DNA from: JAZDEY01 sp043808325 [NCBI: Candidatus Eiseniibacteriota bacterium] | GTDB lineage: Bacteria > Arandabacterota > Arandabacteria > Arandabacterales | Direction: 5' to 3' | DNA length: 64,000 nt | Assembly (NCBI GenBank): GCA_043808325.1 | Contig: JAZDEY010000047.1 | Coordinates: 10,536-74,535 of the forward strand | Shown here: positions 1 through 9,186 of the stretch, one piece after another | Position numbering within the stretch: the stretch's first letter is position 1 | Layout of the letters: each line of letters begins with the position of its first letter | Program-made: the position numbers and the translations under genes | Notes under the pieces: generated by a model | The model's input: only the letters and a program-made list of their open reading frames with translations | What the model was told of the DNA's origin: nothing | Database searches by the model: none

Positions 1-387
1 TTGAGGAGTGAACAAGGGTATCTCATCATAGAGGTACTGCTGGCGAGCCTTATACTCTCGGTGGGTATCGTTGCACTCTTGAAGTCCTTCGGCAGCTCCG
101 TCCAGGCAGCGAAAATCTCCAGCAGCTACGCCAAGGCCGTGGCAATAGCTGAGGAAACCCTCATGTCGTTGGAGAATGAGGTCCTCGTTGATCAATCGGG
201 ACAGCCCGATTCCACTCAGAATCAGGACGGATTCAATGTCAGCATCCGGTCTGTGGACAGGGGGGCGGGGCTTCGCGAAGTGCAGGTCTCAGTCGTCTGG
301 CATGACGGCAGGCGCGAGTCGAAGATCAGCGTCAGCAGTCTCGTCATGGCACGTGAAAGCGAGGGCGGATCCGGTGAAATGCAGTAG
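1..387 (+). CDS. gspI: type II secretion minor pseudopilin GspI
   Basis: Minor pseudopilin expected at the tip of the type II secretion pseudopilus in the inner membrane and periplasm. The N-terminus is a class III prepilin signal: a short leader (MRSEQG) ending in Gly, then YLIIEVLLASLILS with Glu at mature position 5 and a hydrophobic helix to about residue 28. At 128 aa it matches GspI size. The TTG at base 1 gives a normal short leader, so the gene may be complete, but the window edge hides any upstream start. It overlaps gspJ by 14 bases and opens a run of seven co-directional secretion genes. GspI rather than GspH is chosen from gene order (I-J-K). Confidence 0.82.
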   Translation: MRSEQGYLIIEVLLASLILSVGIVALLKSFGSSVQAAKISSSYAKAVAIAEETLMSLENEVLVDQSGQPDSTQNQDGFNVSIRSVDRGAGLREVQVSVVWHDGRRESKISVSSLVMARESEGGSGEMQ

Positions 388-1000
388 GAGCACAGGCTTC
401 ACGCTCGTGGAGCTGCTCGTGGCGGTCTCCCTGTTCTCGCTGCTTGTGCTGTCGGTATACTCATCGTTCTCGACAGGGCTCGCGGCGAGAAAAAGAGCAG
501 AGGCTGTTGTCGAGGTTGCCGAGCAAGGTCGGGAAGTACTGAGCCTGCTGTCCAGAGACCTCTCCGATCTCGTTATGTTCGCGGGTCGCGAGTTCTCGGG
601 TGAGCCCGAGGCAATCTCCTTTGTCGCTTTGCAGCCATTCGCGGAAGGATCGATGCCGGTCCTCAGTCATGTCACGTATGATCTCTCGAAGACGGCGCAG
701 GGTTCGCTTCGGGCATTGCGCAGAGGCTGTGAGATCATTGGCGGCAGACGCAGTGAGGGAGACTTGACTGCGCCGTGCGTTCGGAACCTCAGTTTCTCCT
801 ACGCACGTCTCGACGGAGAAAGCAATGTCATTGAGTGGGCGAGTCGCTGGTCGCCTACGGAGGAGTCTCCCATACCTTACGCTGTAAGGGTCGAGTTGGG
901 GTTGGCAGGGCAAGACACCACCGTAATCAAGAAGATAATCCAGATCCCGATTTATGGCGCTCAGCGCAGGAATAACGGGAATCAACATGATCGGAAATGA
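374..1000 (+). CDS. gspJ: type II secretion minor pseudopilin GspJ
   Basis: Minor pseudopilin that forms the pseudopilus tip with GspI and GspK. The GTG at 374 is chosen because it gives a short leader (VKCSRSTG) directly before FTLVELLVAVSLFSLL, a textbook prepilin cleavage site with Glu5. Translation from further upstream would add about 66 residues in front of the signal. The product is 208 aa, usual for GspJ. The rest is a soluble beta-rich domain without recognisable catalytic motifs. It overlaps gspI upstream and gspK downstream (14 bases each), indicating translational coupling. Confidence 0.85.
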   Translation: MKCSRSTGFTLVELLVAVSLFSLLVLSVYSSFSTGLAARKRAEAVVEVAEQGREVLSLLSRDLSDLVMFAGREFSGEPEAISFVALQPFAEGSMPVLSHVTYDLSKTAQGSLRALRRGCEIIGGRRSEGDLTAPCVRNLSFSYARLDGESNVIEWASRWSPTEESPIPYAVRVELGLAGQDTTVIKKIIQIPIYGAQRRNNGNQHDRK

Positions 1001-1970
1001 GAAGGGTGCAATACTTATAACCTCCGTATGGGCACTGGCGATACTCTCGGTATTGGCCGGGGGCTTGGCGTACCGCATGTCTGTGGAACTGCAACTGACA
1101 GATCTACGGCTCGATCAGGCAAGGGCGCGCTTTCTTGCAAGGGCCGGTGTGTGGAAGAGCATACATGAACTGAGCACGGACGAAACGCGAGATTTCGACT
1201 CGCTTGCCGAAGCATGGGGCGCCAACGAGGAAGCCTTTCGGAATCAGACTCTTGAAGACGGCGCCTTCACAGTATCCTATGGAGATTCGACCGAGGATCA
1301 AGAACCATGTTACGGCATTGTTGATGAAGAACGCAGGGTAAACATAAACTGCGCCAGCGAGGAAGTGCTGTTAAGGGTGTTTCAAGACAATACCGAGGTG
1401 GTGCCTGCCATACTTGACTGGCGGGACAAGGACAACGTGTCGCGTCCGGGTGGTGCTGAGGATGGATACTATCAGAACCTGGGTAACCCTTACGACTGCA
1501 AGGACGGGGATTTCGATGTCATCGAGGAGGTGCAGATGGTGAAGGGTGTGTCTCCCGAGATGCTTGCCGGCGTCGCAGACCTCATAACCACGTATGGCGG
1601 TGGCGCAGTAAACATAAACACTGCCTGCGAGCGCGTGCTCGAGTGCTTGGGACTTAAGGAGAGCGTGATCTCAGCGATACTGTATTACAGGAGAGGGCCT
1701 GACGGGATTGAGGGAACCCAGGATGATGGCGCATTCAGGAGCACCGATGATGTCGGCGCTGATCTGGGAAGGTTTGCAAGTCTTCCCCAGGATGATATCA
1801 ACCAAGTAGAGGATCTGATAGACGGTGGGCTGCTCTCAGTGAGTTCGCAGTATTTCAGGATACATTCGACGGGTGTGACTGCACACGCCGAAGCCAGGAA
1901 AGAGATCACGTCTGTAGTCAAACGGCAAGCGAAGGGATCGCCGCAGATAGTCTTCTGGTACGAAGGTTAG
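987..1970 (+). CDS. gspK: type II secretion minor pseudopilin GspK
   Basis: Largest minor pseudopilin, capping the pseudopilus tip. The ATG at 987 follows a GGGA-type ribosome site and gives leader MIGNEKG before AILITSVWALAILSVLAGG. As is typical for GspK, mature position 5 is not Glu. The 327-aa product is the usual GspK length. The middle contains two helical modules with Asn/Ile-Asn-Ala signatures (VNINCASEEVLLRVF near residue 115 and VNINTACERVLECLG near 205), resembling the SAM-like/helix-hairpin-helix alpha domain of GspK. It overlaps the end of gspJ. Confidence 0.87.
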   Translation: MIGNEKGAILITSVWALAILSVLAGGLAYRMSVELQLTDLRLDQARARFLARAGVWKSIHELSTDETRDFDSLAEAWGANEEAFRNQTLEDGAFTVSYGDSTEDQEPCYGIVDEERRVNINCASEEVLLRVFQDNTEVVPAILDWRDKDNVSRPGGAEDGYYQNLGNPYDCKDGDFDVIEEVQMVKGVSPEMLAGVADLITTYGGGAVNINTACERVLECLGLKESVISAILYYRRGPDGIEGTQDDGAFRSTDDVGADLGRFASLPQDDINQVEDLIDGGLLSVSSQYFRIHSTGVTAHAEARKEITSVVKRQAKGSPQIVFWYEG

Positions 1971-1994
1971 GCTCTGGCCGTCAGGCCGAGTGGT

Positions 1995-3689
1995 ATGGGA
2001 AAAGAGGCAATGGAGCTAGAGGGCATGGGAAGCGACAGTGCGGGCGCCGGCAATGCGGCGACCGACTCCACCTTAGAGCCCGAGATGGGGGAGAGGGCAA
2101 CAGGCGACGCCTCCCGCGGGTTCAGGCAGAACCGAGCTTCCTCCAGGGCACTTGCTCGCTGGGGTAGCGGCTTGGCTCGTGCGTCGAGTAGTGCTGCTCG
2201 CAGAGTCTCAAAGCTGTTCACCAAACGTCGGGCGATCTCGGTTGTTGAGATATCTAACGGTTTCCTGAAGCTCGCGGAAGTTGAGAAGACGGAAGGCAGG
2301 AATTGGGGTGCGAGAATAGCCATAAGGAAGATCCCTCCGGACAGGACCGAGCTCCCTGAGACAATTTCCCGCCTTTTCGCAGAGCTAGGCATGAACAGGG
2401 ACAACGTGATTGCTGTCTTCCCGCGGAGCAAGGCGCTTATCAGGTATGTGTCCCTGCCTTCAAGCGATGAAAACGAGATCAGGCGGATGCTCGACTTCCA
2501 GCTGGGCAGACTCATCCCGTTCGACAAGGAAGACGCGGTCACCGACTTCAAGATCACGCGTGTGAGTGAGGACGGTTCTGCCGAGGTAATGCTTCTTGCG
2601 GTGAAGAAGCAGTTGATCGTTGATTACCTTGACTTGCTCAGCAAGGCTGGAGTTGAGCCCAATGCAATACGTCTGGATGCGGAATGCATGTCCGACTTCT
2701 ATGAGATGTCGAGATCTGCAGGAAGTGTTATTGATGGGGAAACCGTGAGCATTGTTGACCTGGATGTGGACTCTACGATGATCGGAATCGTGAAGCACGG
2801 CAATCTGGTGTTTTCACGGAGTCTGCCCGTTGGCACTGCGACCCTTCTCAGGGAAGAGCAGGCAGACCCGGCAGAATTGCAGCGATTCCTTAGCGATCTC
2901 AGGGACAGTCTGGTGTCATATTCCAGAAAGGGGAATGGTGACGATGTATCCCGAATCGTCGTCATGGGGACGGGGGCTGACAGCGAGGGTTTGCTGAAGG
3001 AAATCGAGCGGCAGCTCGGAATTCCCGTGGAGTCATTGAGTCATTTCGTGAAGGGCCTGTTGGCGGTGGAGTCCGGTATTTACGAGGGTACGAGGCTGAC
3101 TTCGGTATCGGCGGTGGTTGGTGCGGCGATTGAGAGACGAACGAGGAGGATAGATCTATCGCCGGATGCCCTGAAGATGGAAAGGGCCCGGGAGCTCGTC
3201 ATGAATCAGCGGGTTGGTCTCGGCCTTCTCGCGGTGTGTGTCTTGTTGATGTTCTCGGCAGTTTTCTCTCAGAGAATCCATCTGAAACAGAGCTATCTTC
3301 GAGAGCTGGACAGTCAGGTTGATTCTCTGCGGCCTGTCGCAGAGGAAATTGAAGCGATTCAGGAGAAAGCTGTGATAATCCAGGATCACCTGGACGCTGC
3401 CGGGGTATATCTGGATGTCCTGGCTGAGCTTTACAGGGCATGCCCACCGGGGGTCAGGTTGAATCTGCTCAACAGTGATGAGAACAGGTCCGTCACGATA
3501 AAGGGCATGGCCGGCAGCATGTCCGAAGTGCTCGAGCTCGTGCCGAAGCTCGAAGCCGCTCCTCTGCTCAAGAATACGACTGTAAAGTATGTCAACCAGC
3601 GTAGCATCGGGGAAGGACGGCTTGTAGATTTCCAGCTATCATTTGAGGTTTCGAAGGATGAACGGAATCCTAAACAGACTGTCAAATAA
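1995..3689 (+). CDS. gspL: type II secretion assembly protein GspL (PilM-PilN fusion layout)
   Basis: Inner-membrane platform protein that couples the secretion ATPase to the pseudopilus. The product is 564 aa. Residues 1-80 are a low-complexity basic and Ala/Ser-rich stretch. An actin-like PilM/GspL cytoplasmic domain follows (about 82-370, starting ISVVEISNGFLKLAEV), then one membrane segment (about 402-422) and a PilN-like periplasmic ferredoxin-fold domain to the end. This is PilM and PilN of type IV pili in one chain, the layout of GspL. The start is uncertain: ATGs at 1995, 2010 and 2025 are in frame, and the last has GGAG nine bases upstream. It overlaps gspM. Confidence 0.8.
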   Translation: MGKEAMELEGMGSDSAGAGNAATDSTLEPEMGERATGDASRGFRQNRASSRALARWGSGLARASSSAARRVSKLFTKRRAISVVEISNGFLKLAEVEKTEGRNWGARIAIRKIPPDRTELPETISRLFAELGMNRDNVIAVFPRSKALIRYVSLPSSDENEIRRMLDFQLGRLIPFDKEDAVTDFKITRVSEDGSAEVMLLAVKKQLIVDYLDLLSKAGVEPNAIRLDAECMSDFYEMSRSAGSVIDGETVSIVDLDVDSTMIGIVKHGNLVFSRSLPVGTATLLREEQADPAELQRFLSDLRDSLVSYSRKGNGDDVSRIVVMGTGADSEGLLKEIERQLGIPVESLSHFVKGLLAVESGIYEGTRLTSVSAVVGAAIERRTRRIDLSPDALKMERARELVMNQRVGLGLLAVCVLLMFSAVFSQRIHLKQSYLRELDSQVDSLRPVAEEIEAIQEKAVIIQDHLDAAGVYLDVLAELYRACPPGVRLNLLNSDENRSVTIKGMAGSMSEVLELVPKLEAAPLLKNTTVKYVNQRSIGEGRLVDFQLSFEVSKDERNPKQTVK

Positions 3690-4194
3690 AGAGAGACTGC
3701 TGCTCGGGCTCACGATGGCATTGGTTGGGCTTGCGCTCTGGTGTTCGTATCTTCTCGCACCCATGATTAAAGAGTGGAAGCGGGTAAGTAACGAGGTGAG
3801 CCTGAAGGAGCTGGCGTACCGAAAGTATGCTTTGGTTGCCAGCCGTCAGGCCGCTGTGCAACAGAGGTACAGACAGGCAGTTACCCAGCTCAAGGCCAGA
3901 GGTTCCGATCAGGAGCAGATGGCTCTATTCTTAAAGGAGATCGAAGCCCTGGCGAGGGATAAGGTCAACATAACGAATATCAGACCCCGATCCGTAACGG
4001 ACCTCCGCACACACAAGCGCTTTAATGTCGAGATAGACTGCGAAAGCACGATGGAGCCGCTAGTCAGATTCATTTATGAAGCTGAGCGGTCAAGATCCAT
4101 GCTCCGAATAGAGCGGCTTCGGATACAGACGAAGAGCGGGGAGACGGGTTTGCTCGAGGTGTCAATGCTGTTATCGAGGATCTCGGTGCTGTGA
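3658..4194 (+). CDS. gspM: type II secretion protein GspM / PilO-like
   Basis: Bitopic inner-membrane protein that partners GspL. The product is 178 aa: a short cytoplasmic tail, one membrane helix (about 15-35, LLLGLTMALVGLALWCSYLL), a charged coiled-coil region (about 40-95) and a small periplasmic alpha/beta domain, as in GspM and PilO. The ATG at 3658 lies inside the end of gspL (32-base overlap), with GAGG about ten bases before it. Sequence-level similarity in this family is low, so the call rests on topology, size and position between gspL and a gspC-like gene. Confidence 0.72.
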   Translation: MNGILNRLSNKERLLLGLTMALVGLALWCSYLLAPMIKEWKRVSNEVSLKELAYRKYALVASRQAAVQQRYRQAVTQLKARGSDQEQMALFLKEIEALARDKVNITNIRPRSVTDLRTHKRFNVEIDCESTMEPLVRFIYEAERSRSMLRIERLRIQTKSGETGLLEVSMLLSRISVL

Positions 4195-4240
4195 CCGTAA
4201 CTCAACGGTCGGAGCTACAGAGACTTGACAGGATGACTGT

Positions 4241-4795
4241 ATGAAATTCTTCGGGAGGAATGGGAGACTCCTTGACGATCTGCGCAGGCAGGTTGTCAAT
4301 CTCCGGGATCTGATGCATCATATTACAAAGGACAGACTGAGATTCGCCAGGGGTGCGCTGATTATCTCTCTGGTGCTGCTCTTCTGTGCTTTCTCCTGTG
4401 GTCTTCTGTTTGGAGGGCGCTCCGAGCTGCCCAAACTTCAGGAGGACGGCAGTCAAGTCCTGTCCGCTAAGCCCCTGGGCAAAGCTCCGAAGCAGCTTTC
4501 GTATTACTCTGGGATAATCGCGGGTAAGGAGCTTTTTGGCTCGGGTGTAATGGATACGACAAGCGCTGGTGTTCCTGTCTTCGGAGGTGCGGATTCCGGG
4601 CGACGGGTGGAACACCTGTCGGTTCTGGGGATCTTTATAGATAAGATGCCGGAGGCTGTCGTTGAGGATACGAGAGAGAACAAGACGTATTCACTATATG
4701 AGGGGGATACGTTCCGCGGGATGTTGGTAGAGAAGATACTCAAGGGTAAGATAATCTTCAGATATGAGAACCAGACAATCGAGCTGCTACTCTAA
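4241..4795 (+). CDS. gspC: GspC-like / PilP-like secretion protein (HR domain)
   Basis: Periplasmic linker between the inner-membrane platform and the secretin. The product is 184 aa: a cytoplasmic N-terminus, a membrane helix (about 38-58), a Pro/Gly-containing linker and a C-terminal homology-region domain (about 128-184). In the last, LGIFIDKMPEAVVEDTREN, TYSLYEGDTF and KIIFRYENQTIEL follow the HR pattern of GspC/PilP. No PDZ domain is present. Its place directly before gspD fits secretin docking. AGGA lies seven bases before the ATG. Whether to name it GspC or PilP is a matter of convention in this mixed T2SS/T4P gene order. Confidence 0.68.
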   Translation: MKFFGRNGRLLDDLRRQVVNLRDLMHHITKDRLRFARGALIISLVLLFCAFSCGLLFGGRSELPKLQEDGSQVLSAKPLGKAPKQLSYYSGIIAGKELFGSGVMDTTSAGVPVFGGADSGRRVEHLSVLGIFIDKMPEAVVEDTRENKTYSLYEGDTFRGMLVEKILKGKIIFRYENQTIELLL

Positions 4796-4807
4796 GGAGA
4801 ATCAGAT

Positions 4808-6892
4808 ATGCTCACAAAACGCTTCAGAATCTTAGCCCTGTGCCTGGTCGGGATGCTTTGTCTGCTGCTCATGCTAGCTCAGGTACTCAGTGGCCAAGGG
4901 GAAGATAGCATAGGCACGCCGGTGCCGAAGTCGCTCCCGGCCCCCGAGGCGAGCATGAATAACAGATATACCGCGCCTGAAACCTCGGCGAATCCTCCTG
5001 CAGCCAATGCACCCACAACCAAGACTCCCCCCACAAAAGCTCCTGCTACCGGGCCGTCCCCTACCAAGGGGCCCAGCACTAAGGCCCCCGGTACCAGAAC
5101 AGTGACCCCCGCGGGTCCCACAACCAGACCTCCGGCACTTACGGATACGGTTGCCGATACTACCATGGAGTCCACCGGGGTCGGCCAAACACTGCCACCG
5201 GGGGCTGATACGATTCCTGGACGGCCGGTAGTTCAGCCACGTCCTCATGCTCCCAGAGATACGATTCCTCGGGCACCCATAGGCGTACCCGAACCGCAGA
5301 TCACTGTACGTAAGCATCCCGGGGGACGCGACACCATAACCCTTCAGATAAAGAACATGGACATCATGGACGTCTTGAGAACTCTGGCAGAGAAGGGAGA
5401 TCTAAACATAGTTGCCGAGGAGGGAGTCAGGGGTCGGATCACACTCTTCCTGAATGATGTCGAAATAGCCGACGCGCTCGACATTATAGCCGAGATGAAC
5501 GACATAGCTTACATCAAGGAGAAAAACTCCATCAAGATGATGACCAGCAAGAGATACGAGGAACTGTACGGCAGACCATTCGGCGAGAAAACGTCACTCA
5601 AGGTTTTCGACTTGGTCAATGCGGATGCTGCCGTGGTGGCCAATCAGCTCTCCCAGCTCAAGACAAAGTCAGGAAAGATTATGCCCGATCCGAGAACGAA
5701 TGTGATAATGGTGATCGACACTCCTGTGGCGCTGGAAGAGATGGGATCTGTCGTTAGGACGATGGACCTGCCGGTTTCAACCCGTTCCTACAGCCTCAAG
5801 TACGTATCTGCTGACGCAGTGGTGCCTGCCGTGAAGTCAATCCTTACGCCGGCGGGTAAAGTAGAGGTGAGCAAGGAGAACAACACACTCGTCCTCACGG
5901 ATATCGAAGAGAATCTGGATCAGGCTGCCATTCTACTCGGCGAGTTCGACTCTCATCAGGCGCTTGTGACCAAAGCCTTCAGTTTCAAGTACGCTTCGCA
6001 GAAGGCGGTGCTCCCGATCATCACGGCAGAGATTACCCAGGGTGTGGGCTCAGTCTATGCGGATGAGAAGAACAACCAGCTTGTAGTGACTGACATGCCC
6101 GAGCGTGTGGCGAGAATAGAGGAACTGGCGGAAATGTTCGACAAGAAGACTCCCCAGGTGCTGATAGAAGCCAAGATTCTTCAGATCAATCTGAACGACA
6201 ACACCAAGCTCGGTGTGCAGTGGGAAGCTATACAGGACAGGATAAAGAAGTTTGAAGAGGTGGGTCCCGTTGACGTGAGGCTGGATTATAGGATACTGGC
6301 CGCTGGTGAACAGGGCACCAGAGTGTTCGCGGGGGGACTGGACGAGAGGGACTATGAAGCTGTGGTTGAGATGCTCGAGACAACGACAGAAGCCAACCTG
6401 CTTTCAAGTCCTAGGATCACCGCCCTAAACAACGAGACTGCTGAGATCCTGGTCGGCAGTACAGTGCCATACAAGACTATCGACACGAGAGAGGAAAACG
6501 GAACTATCAGAACTTTCGAGAAGGTAACCACGGTAGATGTTGGCGTGAAGCTGTCGGTCACCCCGACTATTAACGATGATGGCTTCATCGCGATGAAGAT
6601 CAAGCCCGAGGTTAGCTCGATCGTAGCTTATTCTGAGGGTATACCTGTCGTTGAGAAAACGCAGACTGAAACAAGCGTCTTGGTGAAGGACGGGGTTACA
6701 ATCATTATCGCGGGCCTGGTTCGGGAAGAACGTACGCAGACCGCAAAAGGGGTGCCCTTTCTGAAGGATATACCCATTCTTGGGATACTTTTCAGAAGCA
6801 CCGACGATAAGAGGGTAAAGAGTGAGATAGCCATTTTCATTACGCCGCATATCATCACGGGAGATGTTTCCACGGAAGTGCCGAAGCCGTAA
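4808..6892 (+). CDS. gspD: type II secretion outer-membrane secretin GspD
   Basis: Multimeric outer-membrane gate. The product is 694 aa with a signal peptide (about 1-32) and a Pro/Thr-rich linker (about 35-165, repeated TK-x-P units). An N0/STN-type domain follows (about 172-245, IKNMDIMDVLRTLAEKGDL). Next come three consecutive N1-like ring modules (about 262-320, 328-385, 393-452), each ending near a VxD/LTD-type strand. The C-terminal secretin domain (about 455-690) includes LLSSPRITALNNETAEILVG, VTPTINDDGF and GVPFLKDIPILGILFR. AAGGAG sits eight bases before the ATG. No S-domain or lipobox for pilotin sorting was recognised. Confidence 0.93.
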   Translation: MLTKRFRILALCLVGMLCLLLMLAQVLSGQGEDSIGTPVPKSLPAPEASMNNRYTAPETSANPPAANAPTTKTPPTKAPATGPSPTKGPSTKAPGTRTVTPAGPTTRPPALTDTVADTTMESTGVGQTLPPGADTIPGRPVVQPRPHAPRDTIPRAPIGVPEPQITVRKHPGGRDTITLQIKNMDIMDVLRTLAEKGDLNIVAEEGVRGRITLFLNDVEIADALDIIAEMNDIAYIKEKNSIKMMTSKRYEELYGRPFGEKTSLKVFDLVNADAAVVANQLSQLKTKSGKIMPDPRTNVIMVIDTPVALEEMGSVVRTMDLPVSTRSYSLKYVSADAVVPAVKSILTPAGKVEVSKENNTLVLTDIEENLDQAAILLGEFDSHQALVTKAFSFKYASQKAVLPIITAEITQGVGSVYADEKNNQLVVTDMPERVARIEELAEMFDKKTPQVLIEAKILQINLNDNTKLGVQWEAIQDRIKKFEEVGPVDVRLDYRILAAGEQGTRVFAGGLDERDYEAVVEMLETTTEANLLSSPRITALNNETAEILVGSTVPYKTIDTREENGTIRTFEKVTTVDVGVKLSVTPTINDDGFIAMKIKPEVSSIVAYSEGIPVVEKTQTETSVLVKDGVTIIIAGLVREERTQTAKGVPFLKDIPILGILFRSTDDKRVKSEIAIFITPHIITGDVSTEVPKP

Positions 6893-6895
6893 CAG

Positions 6896-7183
6896 ATGGA
6901 GGTCTGTTCTTCCTGCTGTGGGAATATGGCTGCTGACGGCAAACACCTCGGCGTCAAGTCACCAAGCGAGCTCCCCCGGCCATCTCGGGTTTCCTTAGAA
7001 GTACATGATCTTGCCGGCCGGAGGCTGTGCCGTCTGCGCTCGGCCTATATGGGCGAGGGCCGTCACACCGTCACGTGGGATGGCAACGGAGAGGCTGGTA
7101 CCCCGCTCGCAGCCTGTGCCTACTTCGTTCGCATCGAGACTGACCAACAGGTTGATGTAAGTAAAATCGCCAGGCTTCCATAG
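6896..7183 (+). CDS. orphan FlgD-Ig/T9SS-like C-terminal tag ORF
   Basis: The 95-aa reading frame starts three bases after the gspD stop and in the same frame, so only one TAA separates it from the secretin. Residues about 30-95 match the C-terminal half of the FlgD-Ig-like sorting domain: VSLEVHDLAGRRLCRL, then HTVTWDGNGEAGTPLA, then ACAYFVRIE, ending KIARLP. The same architecture ends four large proteins in this window. The first beta strand of the domain (the NPF/NPS-type start) is missing and there is no signal peptide. It could be a relic of a tagged exoprotein or a small expressed protein. No ribosome site is obvious. Confidence 0.5.
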   Translation: MEVCSSCCGNMAADGKHLGVKSPSELPRPSRVSLEVHDLAGRRLCRLRSAYMGEGRHTVTWDGNGEAGTPLAACAYFVRIETDQQVDVSKIARLP

Positions 7184-7391
7184 TATCAAGTGAGCACGTG
7201 AGATTCTTGGGTCCCTAGGGGAGGCCGTGACCCTCTTGGCACGTCAGCTATCGAGAGGACTTCCCGCCAGGGTCCCACAGCGCCGCGCTCTGGGACACCC
7301 GCCCGAGAAGTCAGTTGTATGTCTGGAATCTCGTCGAACTTCTCCTTGAGTAGGACACTGCTGTCCGCAGTATGTACTGCCCCTGGAGCCA

Positions 7392-7420
7392 TTGACACCT
7401 GCTGACGCATCGTCTATGGT
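7392..7420 (+). promoter_or_regulatory. sigma70-type promoter upstream of DUF2723 gene
   Basis: TTGACA, a 17-base spacer and TATGGT. The predicted transcript start (about 7427) falls inside the AGGAGG at 7425-7430. If this promoter is used, the internal start at 7490 is favoured over the one at 7439. Seen in sequence; activity is inferred. Confidence 0.45.
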
Positions 7421-7438
7421 CGTCAGGAGGACAAGGTC

Positions 7439-8956
7439 ATGCGCGGTGGCAGCGACAGCTCTACTTCTCCCTGCAACGAGGTCGGCTCCATGAAGGCGGT
7501 CAGTCATATCTCCTCGAGACCCACGCTGCAAGTAGCTGTAGCATATATAATTGCACAGGCATTCTATCTTCTCACGCTTGCCCCCACCGTTCTCTGGGGC
7601 GATGATGCCAAGTTTCAACGTCAGGCCTATCTTATGGATCTGGCCTCCGACCATGCCTGCGAGCACCCTTTGTGGGTGCTCTTAGCTCATCCGTTTACCA
7701 ATCTTCCGATAGGGGATGTTGCCTACCGCGTAAACTTTTTCTCTTCCCTGTGTGCAGCACTGGCTGTCGCGGTGATGTTTGCGACGTTGGCGAAGCTCAC
7801 GAAATCGGGTTGGGCGGCTGCAATGGGTGCGGGTGGGCTGGCAGTCTCCCACACTTTCTGGACCCACGCGGTAAGGACAGAGGTCTATTCGCTGAATATG
7901 CTCCTGCTGGCTATAGCCTTTTACTCACTCCTACGTGCAAGGCTCGACCGGCGCTGGCTTCTCTTGTCTGCAATTGCAGTGGGGCTGGCTGTGGACAACC
8001 ACGTCATGATGTGGCTCGCCATTCTGGGGCTCGGCTTGCTGGCCATATGGAGAGTTGTCAGAGAGAAGATCGCCGCTTCGGCCTGGCTGCCTGCTCTCAT
8101 ACTCTTTGCATTGGTGGTCGGAGCCTATGACATGATCCTAGGACGCGTGCATGGCGTCTCTCTCAACGTGGGTGACTACGTACCTACCGCAAAAGAGCTG
8201 GGCCTCGGGCTAGCGATGTTTGCGGTCTACATGGTTATGCAATTCCCGAGCCCTGCCTTGGTTGTGGCCGTGACGGGGGTCCGCCGGTCTTTCAGATTCC
8301 GACCTCTTGCCGTTTGCCTCCTGCTGATTCTTGTCGCCAATGTCGGCGCCGTCATGAGGTTCAGGACGCCGGATACGTACGTATTCTACATGCTTGCCTA
8401 CTTTGTTTGTGCTTTCTGGATTGCGCTGGGCTCACAGAGCCTCCTGGAACGACTCGGGCCGAGGTCGCGTTTTTCAAGACGCACGCTAGATGTGGCTTTG
8501 CTCCTCGCGACAGTGGCCATGCCGGTGGTGGTCTACATCGCGGCGCCGCGGCTGCTGCCAAGGGTCGGAATTACGGGGGGACGGCTGGGAATCAGAGAGA
8601 TACCGGGGCGACCTGCGCTTGAATACTTCCTGCTGCCCTCCAAGCGCGGCTATCTTGGGGCGCGCAATTTCGCCGAAGCCGCTCTCAATGAACTGCCCGG
8701 CAATGCTGCCATAATCGCGGACCATACACTTCTGCAGCCCATGCTCTACTTGCAGGCAATAGAGAAAGCTCGCCCCGATGTGCATGCGGTGGAGGTGTTC
8801 GTGCAGGACCAAGTCGCGTTCGCCCTTACCCAGTCGAGGGAAAGGCCGGTTTACCTGGCACGAACCGAACCTTACTATGATCTTGATGGCCTGAAGCAGC
8901 ACTTCAAAGTTGTGCCCCAGGGAGTGGTATTCAGGCTTGTCCCAATAGCTGACTAA
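7439..8956 (+). CDS. DUF2723-family polytopic membrane protein
   Basis: Multi-spanning inner-membrane protein of the DUF2723 family, related to GT-C protein O-mannosyltransferase-like proteins; substrate unknown. The product is 505 aa, or 488 aa from the Met at 7490. About 10-11 hydrophobic segments run through residues 30-390. The family pattern is visible early: LTLAPTVLWGDDAKFQ (acidic first loop), then HPLWVLLAHPF and VYSLNMLLLA. A soluble tail of about 110 residues (GARNFAEAALNELPGNAAII and on) resembles the periplasmic end of this family. AGGAGG eight bases before 7439 supports that ATG; GAGG before 7490 and the promoter position support the shorter form. It stands alone between operons. 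Confidence 0.75.
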   Translation: MRGGSDSSTSPCNEVGSMKAVSHISSRPTLQVAVAYIIAQAFYLLTLAPTVLWGDDAKFQRQAYLMDLASDHACEHPLWVLLAHPFTNLPIGDVAYRVNFFSSLCAALAVAVMFATLAKLTKSGWAAAMGAGGLAVSHTFWTHAVRTEVYSLNMLLLAIAFYSLLRARLDRRWLLLSAIAVGLAVDNHVMMWLAILGLGLLAIWRVVREKIAASAWLPALILFALVVGAYDMILGRVHGVSLNVGDYVPTAKELGLGLAMFAVYMVMQFPSPALVVAVTGVRRSFRFRPLAVCLLLILVANVGAVMRFRTPDTYVFYMLAYFVCAFWIALGSQSLLERLGPRSRFSRRTLDVALLLATVAMPVVVYIAAPRLLPRVGITGGRLGIREIPGRPALEYFLLPSKRGYLGARNFAEAALNELPGNAAIIADHTLLQPMLYLQAIEKARPDVHAVEVFVQDQVAFALTQSRERPVYLARTEPYYDLDGLKQHFKVVPQGVVFRLVPIAD

Positions 8957-9186
8957 GACCTGCCGCATACGATGGGACGATCCCAACGTGGCAATGGGGA
9001 AGTGCAACTCCCATCAATGGGGACACACATCAGCGGCTTGCCTCTCTGGGAAGAACCTGTAGAATTCCTTGATCTTCTCGGGTACACTTGCGAATATAAC
9101 TTGAGTGTTCATAGCGGCGCTCTGCTGCCGGACCGTGGTGGTAGCCCACTTCCGGCTTATACGAGCTGATATGAGAGGGATCGGGG

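Noticed and set aside
9016-9029. AATGGGGACACACA resembling the REP-like core
   Set aside because: Only part of the core is present, without the CCCCATTT half or a stop codon; may be chance or a decayed copy.
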